24,629 nt of DNA from CAZUMJ01 sp964621605 (GCA_964621605.1 CAZUMJ010000043.1:1-24629), one strand, 5' to 3'; shown: positions 15,124 to 23,130, counted from the first letter of the stretch. A program made the numbers and translations. Notes: generated by a model from the letters alone, not told the origin.

Positions 15124-15129
15124 TGGACG

Positions 15130-16515
15130 GTGGATTCCCCAAGGGTCGTGGCCGTTGTCACAGATTCGCCCGCGGCCCGTGCCGGCATCGTCGTGGGCGA
15201 TGAGGTGCGCGCCATCGACGGCCAGGTGCCCCGCGACGTCCTCGCATGGCAGCTCCTCGTCGACAGCGCCGATCCGACGCTCGAGGTCGTGCGCGGCGGC
15301 CTGGAACTGGCGGTCGAGGTTGCGAAGGTCGAGGGCGAGCCGCTCGGCATCGAGGTGCACTCGGCGGTGTTCGACCGGGTGCGAACGTGTGACAACCACT
15401 GCGAGTTCTGCTTCATCTACCAACTGCCGAAGGGGATGCGCCGCAGTCTGTATCTGAAGGACGACGACTACCGCTTGTCGTTCCTGTACGGCAACTTCAC
15501 GACGCTGACGCGCTTCACCGAGCTCGATCTCGAGCGGGTGCTCACCGACGGGCTCTCGCCGCTCCACGTGAGCATCCACGCCACAGACCCGGCGATGCGC
15601 GCCGACATGCTGCGGAACCGCCGTGGCGCGATGAGCCTGCGTTGGCTGCGCGCGCTGCTCGACCACGGGGTGACGGTGCACGGGCAGATCGTGCTGTGTC
15701 CGGGGGTGAACGACGGTGCCGTGCTCGACGACACCCTCGCCGGCGTGCTCGACCGCTTTCCCGAGTTGGCCTCGATGTGCGTGGTGCCGCTCGGCTTGAG
15801 CCGCTTCAACACCGAGGAGCGGTTGCGCACCCACACCGCGGAAGAGGCGGCGCGTGACCTCGACGTCATCCATGCCTGGCAGGAGGTGTTCCTGTCGGTA
15901 CTCGGCCGGCGTGTCGTGTTCGCTGCAGATGAGCTGTACCTGGTCGCCGGCTATCCATTCCCGACGGCTGACGCGTACGAGGGCTTTCCGATGCACGAGG
16001 ACGGCATCGGCATGGCCCGCACCTTCGAGGCCGAACTGCTCGGCGACACAGACGAGGCGACAGGCATTCGGTCTGGGTTCTTTGCCGCCGTCGAGGGAGC
16101 ACCGGCGGAGGGGTATCGCTCGCCCCGCACCGCGCACGTCCGCACCGATGCCGATGGGGGCCCGTCGTCGGACGCGCCTCTCGCGGTGCTCACCGGCACC
16201 TACGGTGCCCAGATCTTGGAACCGCTGTTGCACGAGTTGGGTCGCGACGATGTGCGGGTGATTCCCGTGGAGAACCAGTACTTCGGGGGCAACACCGCGG
16301 TGGCCGGGCTGATGGTGGGAGAGGACCTGACCAGAGTGCTGGCCGCAGAGCCGGCAGACCACCGCTATCTCCTTCCAGACGTGTGCCTGACCGGGGGGCG
16401 CTTCCTCGACGGGCTCACCCCGGAGGCGCTCCCGCGTCCTGTCGAGGTTGTGCCGACAGATGGCGTTGCGTTGCGTCGTGTGCTTGAAGCGGTAGGAGGG
16501 CCCGTTCGTGTCTGA
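15130..16515 (+). CDS. PDZ-radical SAM-DUF512 protein
   Basis: A 461-residue protein with three regions. The N-terminal PDZ-like segment is residues 1-75 (SPAARAGIVVGDEVRAIDG). A radical-SAM-type cluster motif C-x3-C-x2-C follows at Cys87, Cys91 and Cys94 (CDNHCEFCFI), with the block YGNFTTLTRF and LHVSIHA. The C-terminal DUF512 region follows (FAADELYLVAGYPFP; LTGTYGAQILEPLL; ENQYFGGNTAVAGLMVGEDL). This is a conserved family of unknown reaction; related genes sit beside der in several Gram-positive lineages. The GTG at 15130 follows TACCCT by 6 nt, and the gene overlaps der by 8 bp. The family placement is by recognisable motifs. The cluster and SAM use are inferred from the cysteines. Confidence 0.92.
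   Translation: MDSPRVVAVVTDSPAARAGIVVGDEVRAIDGQVPRDVLAWQLLVDSADPTLEVVRGGLELAVEVAKVEGEPLGIEVHSAVFDRVRTCDNHCEFCFIYQLPKGMRRSLYLKDDDYRLSFLYGNFTTLTRFTELDLERVLTDGLSPLHVSIHATDPAMRADMLRNRRGAMSLRWLRALLDHGVTVHGQIVLCPGVNDGAVLDDTLAGVLDRFPELASMCVVPLGLSRFNTEERLRTHTAEEAARDLDVIHAWQEVFLSVLGRRVVFAADELYLVAGYPFPTADAYEGFPMHEDGIGMARTFEAELLGDTDEATGIRSGFFAAVEGAPAEGYRSPRTAHVRTDADGGPSSDAPLAVLTGTYGAQILEPLLHELGRDDVRVIPVENQYFGGNTAVAGLMVGEDLTRVLAAEPADHRYLLPDVCLTGGRFLDGLTPEALPRPVEVVPTDGVALRRVLEAVGGPVRV
16494..16499 (+). promoter_or_regulatory. Ribosome binding site of der
   Basis: AGGAGG, complementary to the 16S rRNA 3' end, ends 8 nt before the GTG at 16508. It lies inside the end of the DUF512 gene. This contrasts with the many starts in the window that lack such a site, and it decides the der start. 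Confidence 0.65.
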
Positions 16516-17866
16516 GCTTCCCGTGGTGGCGATCGTCGGGCGTCCCAACGTCGGAAAGTCCACGCTGATGAACCGCATCCTCGGCCGTCGAGAGGCGATC
16601 GTGGAGGAGCGTCCCGGCGTCACCCGAGACCGCAAGGAGGTGCCTGCCGAATGGACAGGGCGCCACTTCCGGCTCGTGGACACCGGGGGGTGGATGGTCG
16701 GGGGCGACGAGCTCGACGAGAAGGTGTCCCGGCAAAGCGAGAAGGCGATCGCATCGGCTGATGTGGTGTTGTTCGTCGTTGACACGGTGACCGGTGTGAC
16801 AGAGGAGGATGCCCGCGTCGCCGAGCTCCTCCGTCGACGCAGCGGCCCCGTTGTGGTCGTCAGCAACAAGGTCGATGACGTGAACCGCGAGTCGCTCATC
16901 TGGGAGTTTCTGGGGCTCGGCTTGGGGGAGCCGTTCGCGGTGAGTGCGCTCCACGGTCGCGGCACGGGCGACTTGCTCGACGTCGTGGTGGGGCACCTAC
17001 CCCCGGCAGGTGCTGACGAGCTCGACCTGCTCAACGGCGCAGACGACCCCGACACCGCGACGATGCGTCGCCGCTCTGGTGACGCGGACGCCGACCGCAT
17101 CTTTGCGGTTGCCCTGGTCGGACGCCCGAACGTCGGCAAGTCGACGCTGTTCAACCGTCTCATCGGCGAAGACCGCGCGGTCGTCCACGACATGCCCGGG
17201 ACGACCCGCGACACGATCGACACCGTGATCGAGACCGACGAAGGCCCGCTCCGCTTCGTCGACACGGCGGGGATGCGTCGCCGGAGTCGAATCGACGAGG
17301 GCACCGAGTACTTCTCGATGGTGCGTGCCCTCAAGGCTGTCGACGAGGCCGACGTGGCCTTGTTGGTGATCGACGCCACCGAGGGTGTGACGCACCAGGA
17401 CCAGCGCCTCGCTGAGCGCATGGATGCCGCCGGATGCCCGGTCGTGGTGATTCTCAACAAGTGGGAGCTGCTCGACGCCGAGCAGCGCGCGGCGGTGACG
17501 CACGACGTGGGTCGGAAGCTCGGATTCCTCGGCGATGCGGTGGTCTTGAAGATCAGCGCGCTGAGCGGCAAAGGGGTCCACAAGCTGCTTCCTGCGTTGA
17601 GTGAGGTGGTCGATGCCTATCACCGACGTGTTCCCACTCGGCGAGTGAATGAGGTGATCGCCGCGGCGCAGGCCGCGCAGCCTGCTCCGCATGGGGGACG
17701 CGTGCTCTATGCGACGCAGGGTGCCGTCGACCCGCCGACGTTCACGCTGTTCTCCAACCGTGACCTTCCCCCGACGTATCTGCGCTACCTCGAGCGGAGC
17801 TTGCGCGAGGCGTTCGGGCTTGGGCAGACGCCCATCAAGTTGCGAGTCCGCCGGCGCACGAGCTGA
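16508..17866 (+). CDS. der: Ribosome-associated GTPase Der (EngA)
   Basis: Essential double GTPase acting in 50S ribosomal subunit assembly. The 452 residues hold two G domains in tandem. The first has GRPNVGKST (11-19), DTGG (58-61) and NKVD (120-123). The second has GRPNVGKST (205-213), DTAG (252-255) and NKWE (317-320). The C-terminal KH-like domain ends at the RVRRRTS tail. The GTG at 16508 overlaps the DUF512 stop by 8 bp and has a strong Shine-Dalgarno sequence. A small GC hairpin follows 7 bp after the stop. Confidence 0.97.
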   Translation: MSELPVVAIVGRPNVGKSTLMNRILGRREAIVEERPGVTRDRKEVPAEWTGRHFRLVDTGGWMVGGDELDEKVSRQSEKAIASADVVLFVVDTVTGVTEEDARVAELLRRRSGPVVVVSNKVDDVNRESLIWEFLGLGLGEPFAVSALHGRGTGDLLDVVVGHLPPAGADELDLLNGADDPDTATMRRRSGDADADRIFAVALVGRPNVGKSTLFNRLIGEDRAVVHDMPGTTRDTIDTVIETDEGPLRFVDTAGMRRRSRIDEGTEYFSMVRALKAVDEADVALLVIDATEGVTHQDQRLAERMDAAGCPVVVILNKWELLDAEQRAAVTHDVGRKLGFLGDAVVLKISALSGKGVHKLLPALSEVVDAYHRRVPTRRVNEVIAAAQAAQPAPHGGRVLYATQGAVDPPTFTLFSNRDLPPTYLRYLERSLREAFGLGQTPIKLRVRRRTS

Positions 17867-17873
17867 ACGACCA

Positions 17874-17891
17874 CGGTCACGTTGCTGACCG
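17874..17891 (+). terminator. Possible hairpin terminator after der
   Basis: CGGTCA and TGACCG pair perfectly as a 6-bp stem with a 6-nt loop (CGTTGC), starting 7 bp after the der stop. No T-run follows, so if it terminates it would be the U-less type often proposed in actinobacteria. Confidence 0.35.
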
Positions 17892-17938
17892 CAACCGATC
17901 GCGCGAGCGTGCGGGCGGTCCGCGGGCACCCGCTTCGG

Positions 17939-17944
17939 TAGGGT
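17939..17944 (+). promoter_or_regulatory. -10-like element of leaderless ABC1 kinase promoter
   Basis: TAGGGT preceded by TCGG ends 6 nt before the ATG at 17951. It lies in the 84-bp intergenic region after der and is not part of any stop codon. It is one of three identical hexamers in the window. Confidence 0.5.
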
Positions 17945-17950
17945 CGTCGC

Positions 17951-19483
17951 ATGGGTCACAAGGGGAGGGCAGTGGTCGTCGCCGCTGGTGGGGTTGCCGT
18001 CGCGGTCGCAGCGGTTCGCCGCGCGAGGCGCCGCGTGGCGCCGGGCGCTGCAGCACCGCATCCGCCGGCTCTTGATCGCACGGACCGCGTCGCGCGGACA
18101 GCCGAGGTCGCCCGCCTGGCGGGCCGCACCGGCGCTTCCTACGGGGTGCATCGGGCACGGCGCGTGTTCGCGTCGGCGGAGCGGCGTGAGGCGCTCGACA
18201 CCGAGTTCCAGCTTCGCACCACCGAGGACGTCGTCGCGTCGCTCGGCAACCTCAAGGGCGCCATGATGAAGCTCGGCCAGATGGCGAGCTACCTCGACCC
18301 GGGCATGCCACCGCACATGCGTGAGATGTTGGCCCAGCTCCAGGCGGACGCACCGCCCATGAGCGGCGAGCTGGCAACGGCCACGCTCGAAGCGGAGTTG
18401 GGCGCGCCCGTGTCAGAGCTCTTCGACGAGTGGGATCCGGTTCCGATCGCTTCGGCCTCGATCGGCCAGGTCCATCGGGCGATCACCGTCGATGGCCGTG
18501 CCGTGGCCGTGAAGGTGCAGTACCCGGGTGTCGCTGAGGCGATGGCCGCCGATCTCGGCAACGCCGACCTGCTCTTCAACGCGCTCCGCATGCTCTTCCC
18601 CGGACTTGATGTGGGCCCGCTCGTCGAGGAGCTCCGTGCCCGTCTCCTCGAAGAGCTCGACTACACCAACGAAGCAGCGAACCAGCAGGTGTTCGCCGAC
18701 TACTACGCCGACCATCCGTTCATTCGCATTCCTGCGGTCATCCCGGAGCTCTCGGGCCCCCGCATCCTGACGACGGAGCTCGCGGTCGGCGAGCCGTTCT
18801 CGGCAGTCCGCAACTGGGACGAGGCCGCACGCGGACGCGCCGCCGAGATCGTGTTCCGGTACGTCATCCGCTCGCTCTACTGCCTGCACGCCTTCAACGG
18901 CGATCCGCACCCCGGCAACTACCTCTTCAGTGCCGACGGCACCGTCACCTTCCTCGACTATGGCCTCGTGAAGCGGTTCACCGCCGACGAGTTGCAGCTC
19001 TTCGTCGCGATGCACAAGGCGATGGTCATCGAGCAGGATCCCGGTGCGTACCGACGCCTGGTCGAGGATGCCGGCCTGCTCACCAAGGGAGCGAAGGTCA
19101 CCGACGCACAGGTAGGGGAGTACTTCGGTGGCTTCTACGCCCACCTCCTGAAGAACGAGGCGTTCGGCATCACGCCCGACTTCGCCGCCGACATCGTGGC
19201 GCGGTTCTTCGATGCCACCGGGCCCTACGTCGAGATGCAGCGCCTCGCGAACGTGCCGCCGACGTTCGTGATCGTGCAGCGCATCAACCTGGGCCTCTAC
19301 GCCCTCCTTGCGGATCTCGGGGCCACGGCGAACTGGCGCGCGATCACGCACGACATCGTGCCCTTCGTCGATGCGCCGCCGGCCAGCGAGCTCGGTGAGC
19401 AGGAAGCGGCGTGGCTCGCCGAGCGTGAGGCTGCCTCACGGGCCGAGGTTCCAGCGGGCGAGGCCGTCGGGGCCGACCAGTAG
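17951..19483 (+). CDS. ABC1/UbiB-family atypical protein kinase-like protein
   Basis: A 510-residue member of the ABC1/ADCK/UbiB family, linked in other organisms to quinone or isoprenoid lipid metabolism. An N-terminal hydrophobic stretch (residues 7-22) may anchor it in the membrane. The family-specific KxGQ motif is KLGQ at 107-110, and the Ala-rich loop is ASASIGQVHRA at 167-177. The nucleotide-binding Lys188 is in VAVKVQYPG. The catalytic block GDPHPGN is at 317-323 and FLDYG at 335-338 (DFG-equivalent Asp336). All key residues look intact. ATG 17951 is set by the element 6 nt upstream. A SpoIIE-type phosphatase gene begins 14 bp after the stop. Whether it phosphorylates protein or acts on lipid is unknown. 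Confidence 0.93.
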   Translation: MGHKGRAVVVAAGGVAVAVAAVRRARRRVAPGAAAPHPPALDRTDRVARTAEVARLAGRTGASYGVHRARRVFASAERREALDTEFQLRTTEDVVASLGNLKGAMMKLGQMASYLDPGMPPHMREMLAQLQADAPPMSGELATATLEAELGAPVSELFDEWDPVPIASASIGQVHRAITVDGRAVAVKVQYPGVAEAMAADLGNADLLFNALRMLFPGLDVGPLVEELRARLLEELDYTNEAANQQVFADYYADHPFIRIPAVIPELSGPRILTTELAVGEPFSAVRNWDEAARGRAAEIVFRYVIRSLYCLHAFNGDPHPGNYLFSADGTVTFLDYGLVKRFTADELQLFVAMHKAMVIEQDPGAYRRLVEDAGLLTKGAKVTDAQVGEYFGGFYAHLLKNEAFGITPDFAADIVARFFDATGPYVEMQRLANVPPTFVIVQRINLGLYALLADLGATANWRAITHDIVPFVDAPPASELGEQEAAWLAEREAASRAEVPAGEAVGADQ

Positions 19484-19486
19484 GCT
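19481..19486 (+). promoter_or_regulatory. Weak -10-like element before the SpoIIE-type phosphatase gene
   Basis: TAGGCT ends 10 nt before the ATG at 19497, slightly further than at the other starts. Its TAG is the stop codon of the kinase gene, so it may be a coincidence, and the two genes may simply be cotranscribed. Confidence 0.25.
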
Positions 19487-19496
19487 GGCACGTCGC

Positions 19497-20576
19497 ATGG
19501 TGAAGCCCGTCTTCGCGGTCGTCGCCGCCGCATGTTTGGTCGCCGCCGTGGTGTGGGGCCGCTCCGCGCTGCACCACCGGCGCGCCTGGCAACGCACGCT
19601 CGCCGAGTACGGCCACGAGTCGGATGCGTCCGTGTTGGCCCGCTCGTCGTTCCGGCGTGAGTTGCACGCCACGCTGGTGTACGCCGTGTTGGCCGTCGCG
19701 TCGGTGCTGGTCCTCATCGTCGGTGCGCGCAGTGCCGCGTTGGCGTTCGGGCTCGTCCTCCTACCGGTCGGGCTGTCGATCGGCTACGGCCGGGACTTCC
19801 TGCGGGCTGCCCGCCTTGCCGAAGACCGCTTCACCATCGAGCGGCGTGCCGTCGAGGTGCTCACCCAGGAGCAACTCGCCCCGCGTGCCTGGGCCGCGCG
19901 CCTCGCGCCTGAGGACCTGCCAGACATCACCGGTTTCGAGGTGGGGCGGGTGTACCAGGCAGGCACCGGCATGATGGCTGGCGACTTCTACGACGTGTTC
20001 CGGTTGTCGAAGACCCGGGTTGCGGCGGTGATCGGCGACGTCACCGGGCATGGCATCGAGGCATCCATCACGGCGTTCCAGGCGAAGTACCTCCTGCGCG
20101 TGTTCTTGCGCCAGTACCGCGATCCGGCGCAGGCCCTCGAAGAGCTCAACACGCAGATGTCGACGCTCGAGCGAGCCGAGGAGCTCATCTCGCTCTGCGT
20201 CCTCGTCTTCGACACCGAAGCGGGGACGCTTCGCTTCACCTCGGCGGGGCACCCCGCTGCGTGGCTGTGGCACGGCCGCGAGGTGCGTCCGTTGCGCGCC
20301 ACCGGCCCGCTGCTGTTGCTCGACCCGAAGGGGAGCTACTTCAGCCGTGAGATCCCCCTCGACGCAGGTGACCTCGTGTTGCTGTACACCGACGGACTCG
20401 CCGAGGCACGAAACGGGGAGCAGCTCTTCGGCGAGGAGCGCATCGCGAACACCTTGCGTCGAGACCCCACCGCCGCACCGGCGGTCCTGTGCAAGACCCT
20501 GATCGAGGCGGCCCGTGACTTCTCACGGGCCGCGCTGACCGACGACGTGGCGATCCTCGCCATCCGTCGCAGCTGA
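19497..20576 (+). CDS. Membrane-anchored SpoIIE/RsbU-type PP2C phosphatase
   Basis: A 359-residue protein likely to dephosphorylate Ser/Thr residues, as RsbU and SpoIIE do on anti-sigma-factor antagonists. Three hydrophobic helices lie at about 3-20, 58-76 and 79-97. The cytoplasmic PP2C-like domain runs from about 140 with metal-binding motifs GDFYD (162-166), IGDVTGHG (179-186), SAGHP (249-253), YTDGLAEARN (297-306) and LTDD (347-350, Asp349/350). The start is the ATG at 19497; a GTG follows directly at 19500, and a longer upstream frame shadows the kinase gene. There is no PAS, GAF or receiver domain, so the signal must come through the membrane part or a partner. No anti-sigma or STAS gene is nearby. 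Confidence 0.92.
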   Translation: MVKPVFAVVAAACLVAAVVWGRSALHHRRAWQRTLAEYGHESDASVLARSSFRRELHATLVYAVLAVASVLVLIVGARSAALAFGLVLLPVGLSIGYGRDFLRAARLAEDRFTIERRAVEVLTQEQLAPRAWAARLAPEDLPDITGFEVGRVYQAGTGMMAGDFYDVFRLSKTRVAAVIGDVTGHGIEASITAFQAKYLLRVFLRQYRDPAQALEELNTQMSTLERAEELISLCVLVFDTEAGTLRFTSAGHPAAWLWHGREVRPLRATGPLLLLDPKGSYFSREIPLDAGDLVLLYTDGLAEARNGEQLFGEERIANTLRRDPTAAPAVLCKTLIEAARDFSRAALTDDVAILAIRRS

Positions 20577-20592
20577 CGCCCCGGAGCGCGCC

Positions 20593-22137
20593 ATGGCCGC
20601 AGTCGACAGATCCGATGCCCCTGCACGCCTGGCCGAGGCCGCGCAACGTGCGCTCGACGGCAACCTGGCGACAGGCCGCGAGAAGCTGGATCGGCAGCAC
20701 AAGCTGTTCGTGCGCGAGCGCCTCGACCTCCTGCTCGATCCACGCTCGTTCGTCGAGGATGCGCTCTTGGCAAATGCTGCCGCTGCAGATCTTCCCGCCG
20801 ACGGGGTGGTCACGGGCACCGGGCGCATCGAGGGGCGGCCGGTGTGCGTCGTTGCGAATGACCCGACGGTCAAGGCCGGCTCCTGGGGTGCCCGCACGGT
20901 CGAGAAGATCGTGCGCGCGACGGAGTACGCCCTGCGCCATGAGCTCCCGATCTTCTGGCTCGTCGACTCGGCGGGCGCGCGCATCACCGATCAGGTGCAG
21001 CTCTTCCCGGGGCGCCGCGGCGCGGGACGGATCTTCTACAACCAGGTGAAGCTCTCCGGGCGTGTGCCGCAGATCTGCTGCCTGTTCGGGCCGTCTGCTG
21101 CCGGTGGTGCCTACATCCCGAGCTTCTGCGACATCGTGATCATGGTGGAAGGAAACGCCTCCATGTACCTCGGGTCGCCACGCATGGCAGAGATGGTCAT
21201 CGGCGAGCGCACGACGCTCGACGAGATGGGTGGCGCACGCCTGCACGCCACGGTGTCGGGTTGTGGCGACAACCTCGCAGACGATGACGCCGATGCGATC
21301 GAACAAGCGCGGGCGTGGTTCACCTACTTCCCGCAGACGTGGCGCGAGGAGCCGCCGGCGTATCAGGCAGCTGATCCCGCTCGTGCGCTGACGGCCTCGA
21401 TGATCCCAGCGGAGGAGCGCCTCGCGTACGACATGCACGACGTGATCGACGCCCTCGTCGATGCCGAGAGCTTCTTCGAGTTGAAGCCGCTCTTCGCCCC
21501 TGAGCTGATCGTCGGGTTGGGCCGCCTCGACGGGAACCCCGTCGGCATCGTGGCGAACAACCCTGTTGCGAAGGGCGGCGTCCTCTTCGTCGACTCCGCA
21601 GACAAGGCCGCTCGCTTCATCTGGTGCTGCGACGCGTTCAACATCCCGCTCGTGTTCCTCGCTGACGTCCCCGGCTTCATGATCGGCACCCAGGTCGAGG
21701 CGCAGGGGATCATCCGGCACGGCGCCAAGATGGTGACCGCAGTGTCCGAGGCGACCGTTCCGAAGCTGTGCGTCGTCGTGCGCAAGGCCTACGGCGCGGG
21801 TCTCTACGCGATGGCGGGTCCGGCCTTCGAACCCGAGGCGACCATCGCGCTCCCCACCGCCAAGATCGCCGTGATGGGTCCCGAAGCGGCAGTGAACGCC
21901 GTGTTCGCCAACAAGATCGCGGCGATCGACGATCTCGAGGAACGGGAACGGTTCGTGCAGCAGGAGCGCGAGGTGTACGAGGCGGATGTCGATCTGTTGC
22001 GTCTCGCCTCAGAGTTGGTCATCGATGCGGTCGTCGAGCCCGAGTCTCTGCGGGCGGAGATGATCCGTCGCTTCGCAGCCTCACGGGGGAAGGACCGCGC
22101 CTTCTCCGATCGCCGGCACGGCGTCCCGCCTGTCTGA
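20593..22137 (+). CDS. Acyl-CoA carboxylase beta subunit (carboxyltransferase)
   Basis: Biotin-dependent carboxyltransferase that moves CO2 from carboxybiotin to an acyl-CoA. The 514 residues cover both crotonase-like halves. The N-terminal half has SAGARITDQVQLFPGRRGAG and FGPSAAGGAYIPSFCD. The C-terminal half has ADVPGFMIGTQVEAQGIIRHGAKM, RKAYGAGLYAMAGP and AVMGPEAAVNAVFANKIAAI. It belongs to the propionyl/methylcrotonyl/acetyl-CoA beta-subunit group, but the substrate is not fixed by what is visible. The HMG-CoA-lyase-like gene 50 bp downstream hints at methylcrotonyl-CoA and leucine breakdown. No biotin carboxylase or acyl-CoA dehydrogenase gene is adjacent, so its alpha partner is elsewhere. 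The ATG at 20593 has a weak GGAG 6 nt upstream. Confidence 0.92.
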   Translation: MAAVDRSDAPARLAEAAQRALDGNLATGREKLDRQHKLFVRERLDLLLDPRSFVEDALLANAAAADLPADGVVTGTGRIEGRPVCVVANDPTVKAGSWGARTVEKIVRATEYALRHELPIFWLVDSAGARITDQVQLFPGRRGAGRIFYNQVKLSGRVPQICCLFGPSAAGGAYIPSFCDIVIMVEGNASMYLGSPRMAEMVIGERTTLDEMGGARLHATVSGCGDNLADDDADAIEQARAWFTYFPQTWREEPPAYQAADPARALTASMIPAEERLAYDMHDVIDALVDAESFFELKPLFAPELIVGLGRLDGNPVGIVANNPVAKGGVLFVDSADKAARFIWCCDAFNIPLVFLADVPGFMIGTQVEAQGIIRHGAKMVTAVSEATVPKLCVVVRKAYGAGLYAMAGPAFEPEATIALPTAKIAVMGPEAAVNAVFANKIAAIDDLEERERFVQQEREVYEADVDLLRLASELVIDAVVEPESLRAEMIRRFAASRGKDRAFSDRRHGVPPV

Positions 22138-22187
22138 GGGCGCCTGCGAGGTTGGGGCGAAGCCCTCCCAGCCGCCACGATTGGGAC

Positions 22188-23129
22188 GTGACGCCCTCCG
22201 TGCTCGACTCGATCGTTGGCGATGAGGTCGTCGTTCGTGAGGTTGGTCCGCGCGACGGCCTGCAATCCGAGGCGCCACTCGCGGTCGTCGATCGTGCGGC
22301 GCTCATCGACGGCCTGTTCACCGCCGGTGTTCGTCACCTCGAGGCTGTGGCCTTCGTCTCCCCGAAGGCGGTACCCGCGATGGCAGACCCCGCTGCCGTA
22401 CTCGCGGCGGTGCACATACCCGAAGATGCGTGCGTCGCGGCGTTGGTGCCAAATCTGCGAGGCGCAGAGCTCGCCCTCCGGGTCGACGGCTTGTCAGAAC
22501 TGACCGTCACGATCTCTGCATCGGAGATCTACAACCAGCGCAACGTGCAGCGGTCGGTCGATGAGTCGCTGCACGAAGTCGAGGCGATCTGTGGGGTCGC
22601 TGCACCTGCAGGGTTGATCGTCGACGCCGTCGTGTCGTGCGCGTTCGGATCGCCGTACGAGGGAGACATCTCGCCCACGGAGGTTGCTTCGCTGGTACGG
22701 CGCCTCAGGGATGCCGGATGCGACCGTGCCACCCTCGCCGACACGACGGGCATGGCCACCCCGCCGCGGGTCCACGCGCTGTTGGACGCGACGGGAAGCG
22801 ATGTCGGCCTCCACCTCCACGAAACCCGCGGGACAGCGCTTCTCAACGCGTGGGTGGGGCTTGAGCGCGGGGTGCGCCGCTTCGATACCTCGGTCGGTGG
22901 GTTGGGCGGCTCACCGTTCGCCACGGGCGCCGCCGGCAACCTTGCGACAGAGAGCTTGGTTGCGATCCTTGACGACTGTGGCGCGCGTACCGGTATCGAC
23001 CTCGCGCGCCTGCTCGACGTCGCCGAGCTTCTCGCAGGCCTGGTCGGCCGAACGCTACCGAGCCCTGTCGCGCAACACGGTCCGCGCCTTGGGCGAGATG
23101 CGGCCACGCACGATGTGGGAGGCGCCTGA
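22188..23129 (+). CDS. HMG-CoA-lyase-like enzyme
   Basis: A 313-residue TIM-barrel lyase of the HMGL family. In hydroxymethylglutaryl-CoA lyase the reaction splits HMG-CoA to acetoacetate and acetyl-CoA, the last step of leucine breakdown. Metal and catalytic residues fit: Arg22/Asp23 in VGPRDGLQ, His209 and His211 in HLHETRG, and Asn251 in GNLATE. FVSPKAVPAMAD is a family block. The flexible-loop cysteine of the classical enzyme (GGCPYA) is Ser242 here (GGSPFA), and the HCHDTYGQ block reads HLHETRGT. The substrate may therefore differ. The start is taken as the GTG at 22188; GTG 22200 is possible. Upstream codons shadow the carboxylase gene. Confidence 0.88.
   Translation: MTPSVLDSIVGDEVVVREVGPRDGLQSEAPLAVVDRAALIDGLFTAGVRHLEAVAFVSPKAVPAMADPAAVLAAVHIPEDACVAALVPNLRGAELALRVDGLSELTVTISASEIYNQRNVQRSVDESLHEVEAICGVAAPAGLIVDAVVSCAFGSPYEGDISPTEVASLVRRLRDAGCDRATLADTTGMATPPRVHALLDATGSDVGLHLHETRGTALLNAWVGLERGVRRFDTSVGGLGGSPFATGAAGNLATESLVAILDDCGARTGIDLARLLDVAELLAGLVGRTLPSPVAQHGPRLGRDAATHDVGGA
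23117..23122 (+). promoter_or_regulatory. Ribosome binding site of zinc-ribbon gene
   Basis: GGGAGG lies 8 nt before the ATG at 23131, inside the end of the lyase gene. It selects this ATG over the in-frame ATG at 23113, which would have no such site. Confidence 0.55.
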
Positions 23130-23130
23130 C

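Noticed and set aside
15079..17583. 834-codon minus-strand open frame opposite the DUF512 and der genes
   Set aside because: Ser/Arg/Thr-rich shadow typical of GC-rich DNA; both genes on the plus strand are certain.
17919..17935. GC-rich inverted repeats (GCGGTCCGC, GCGGGCACCCGC) just before the ABC1 kinase promoter
   Set aside because: Loops are too small and stems too short to separate from chance in GC-rich sequence.
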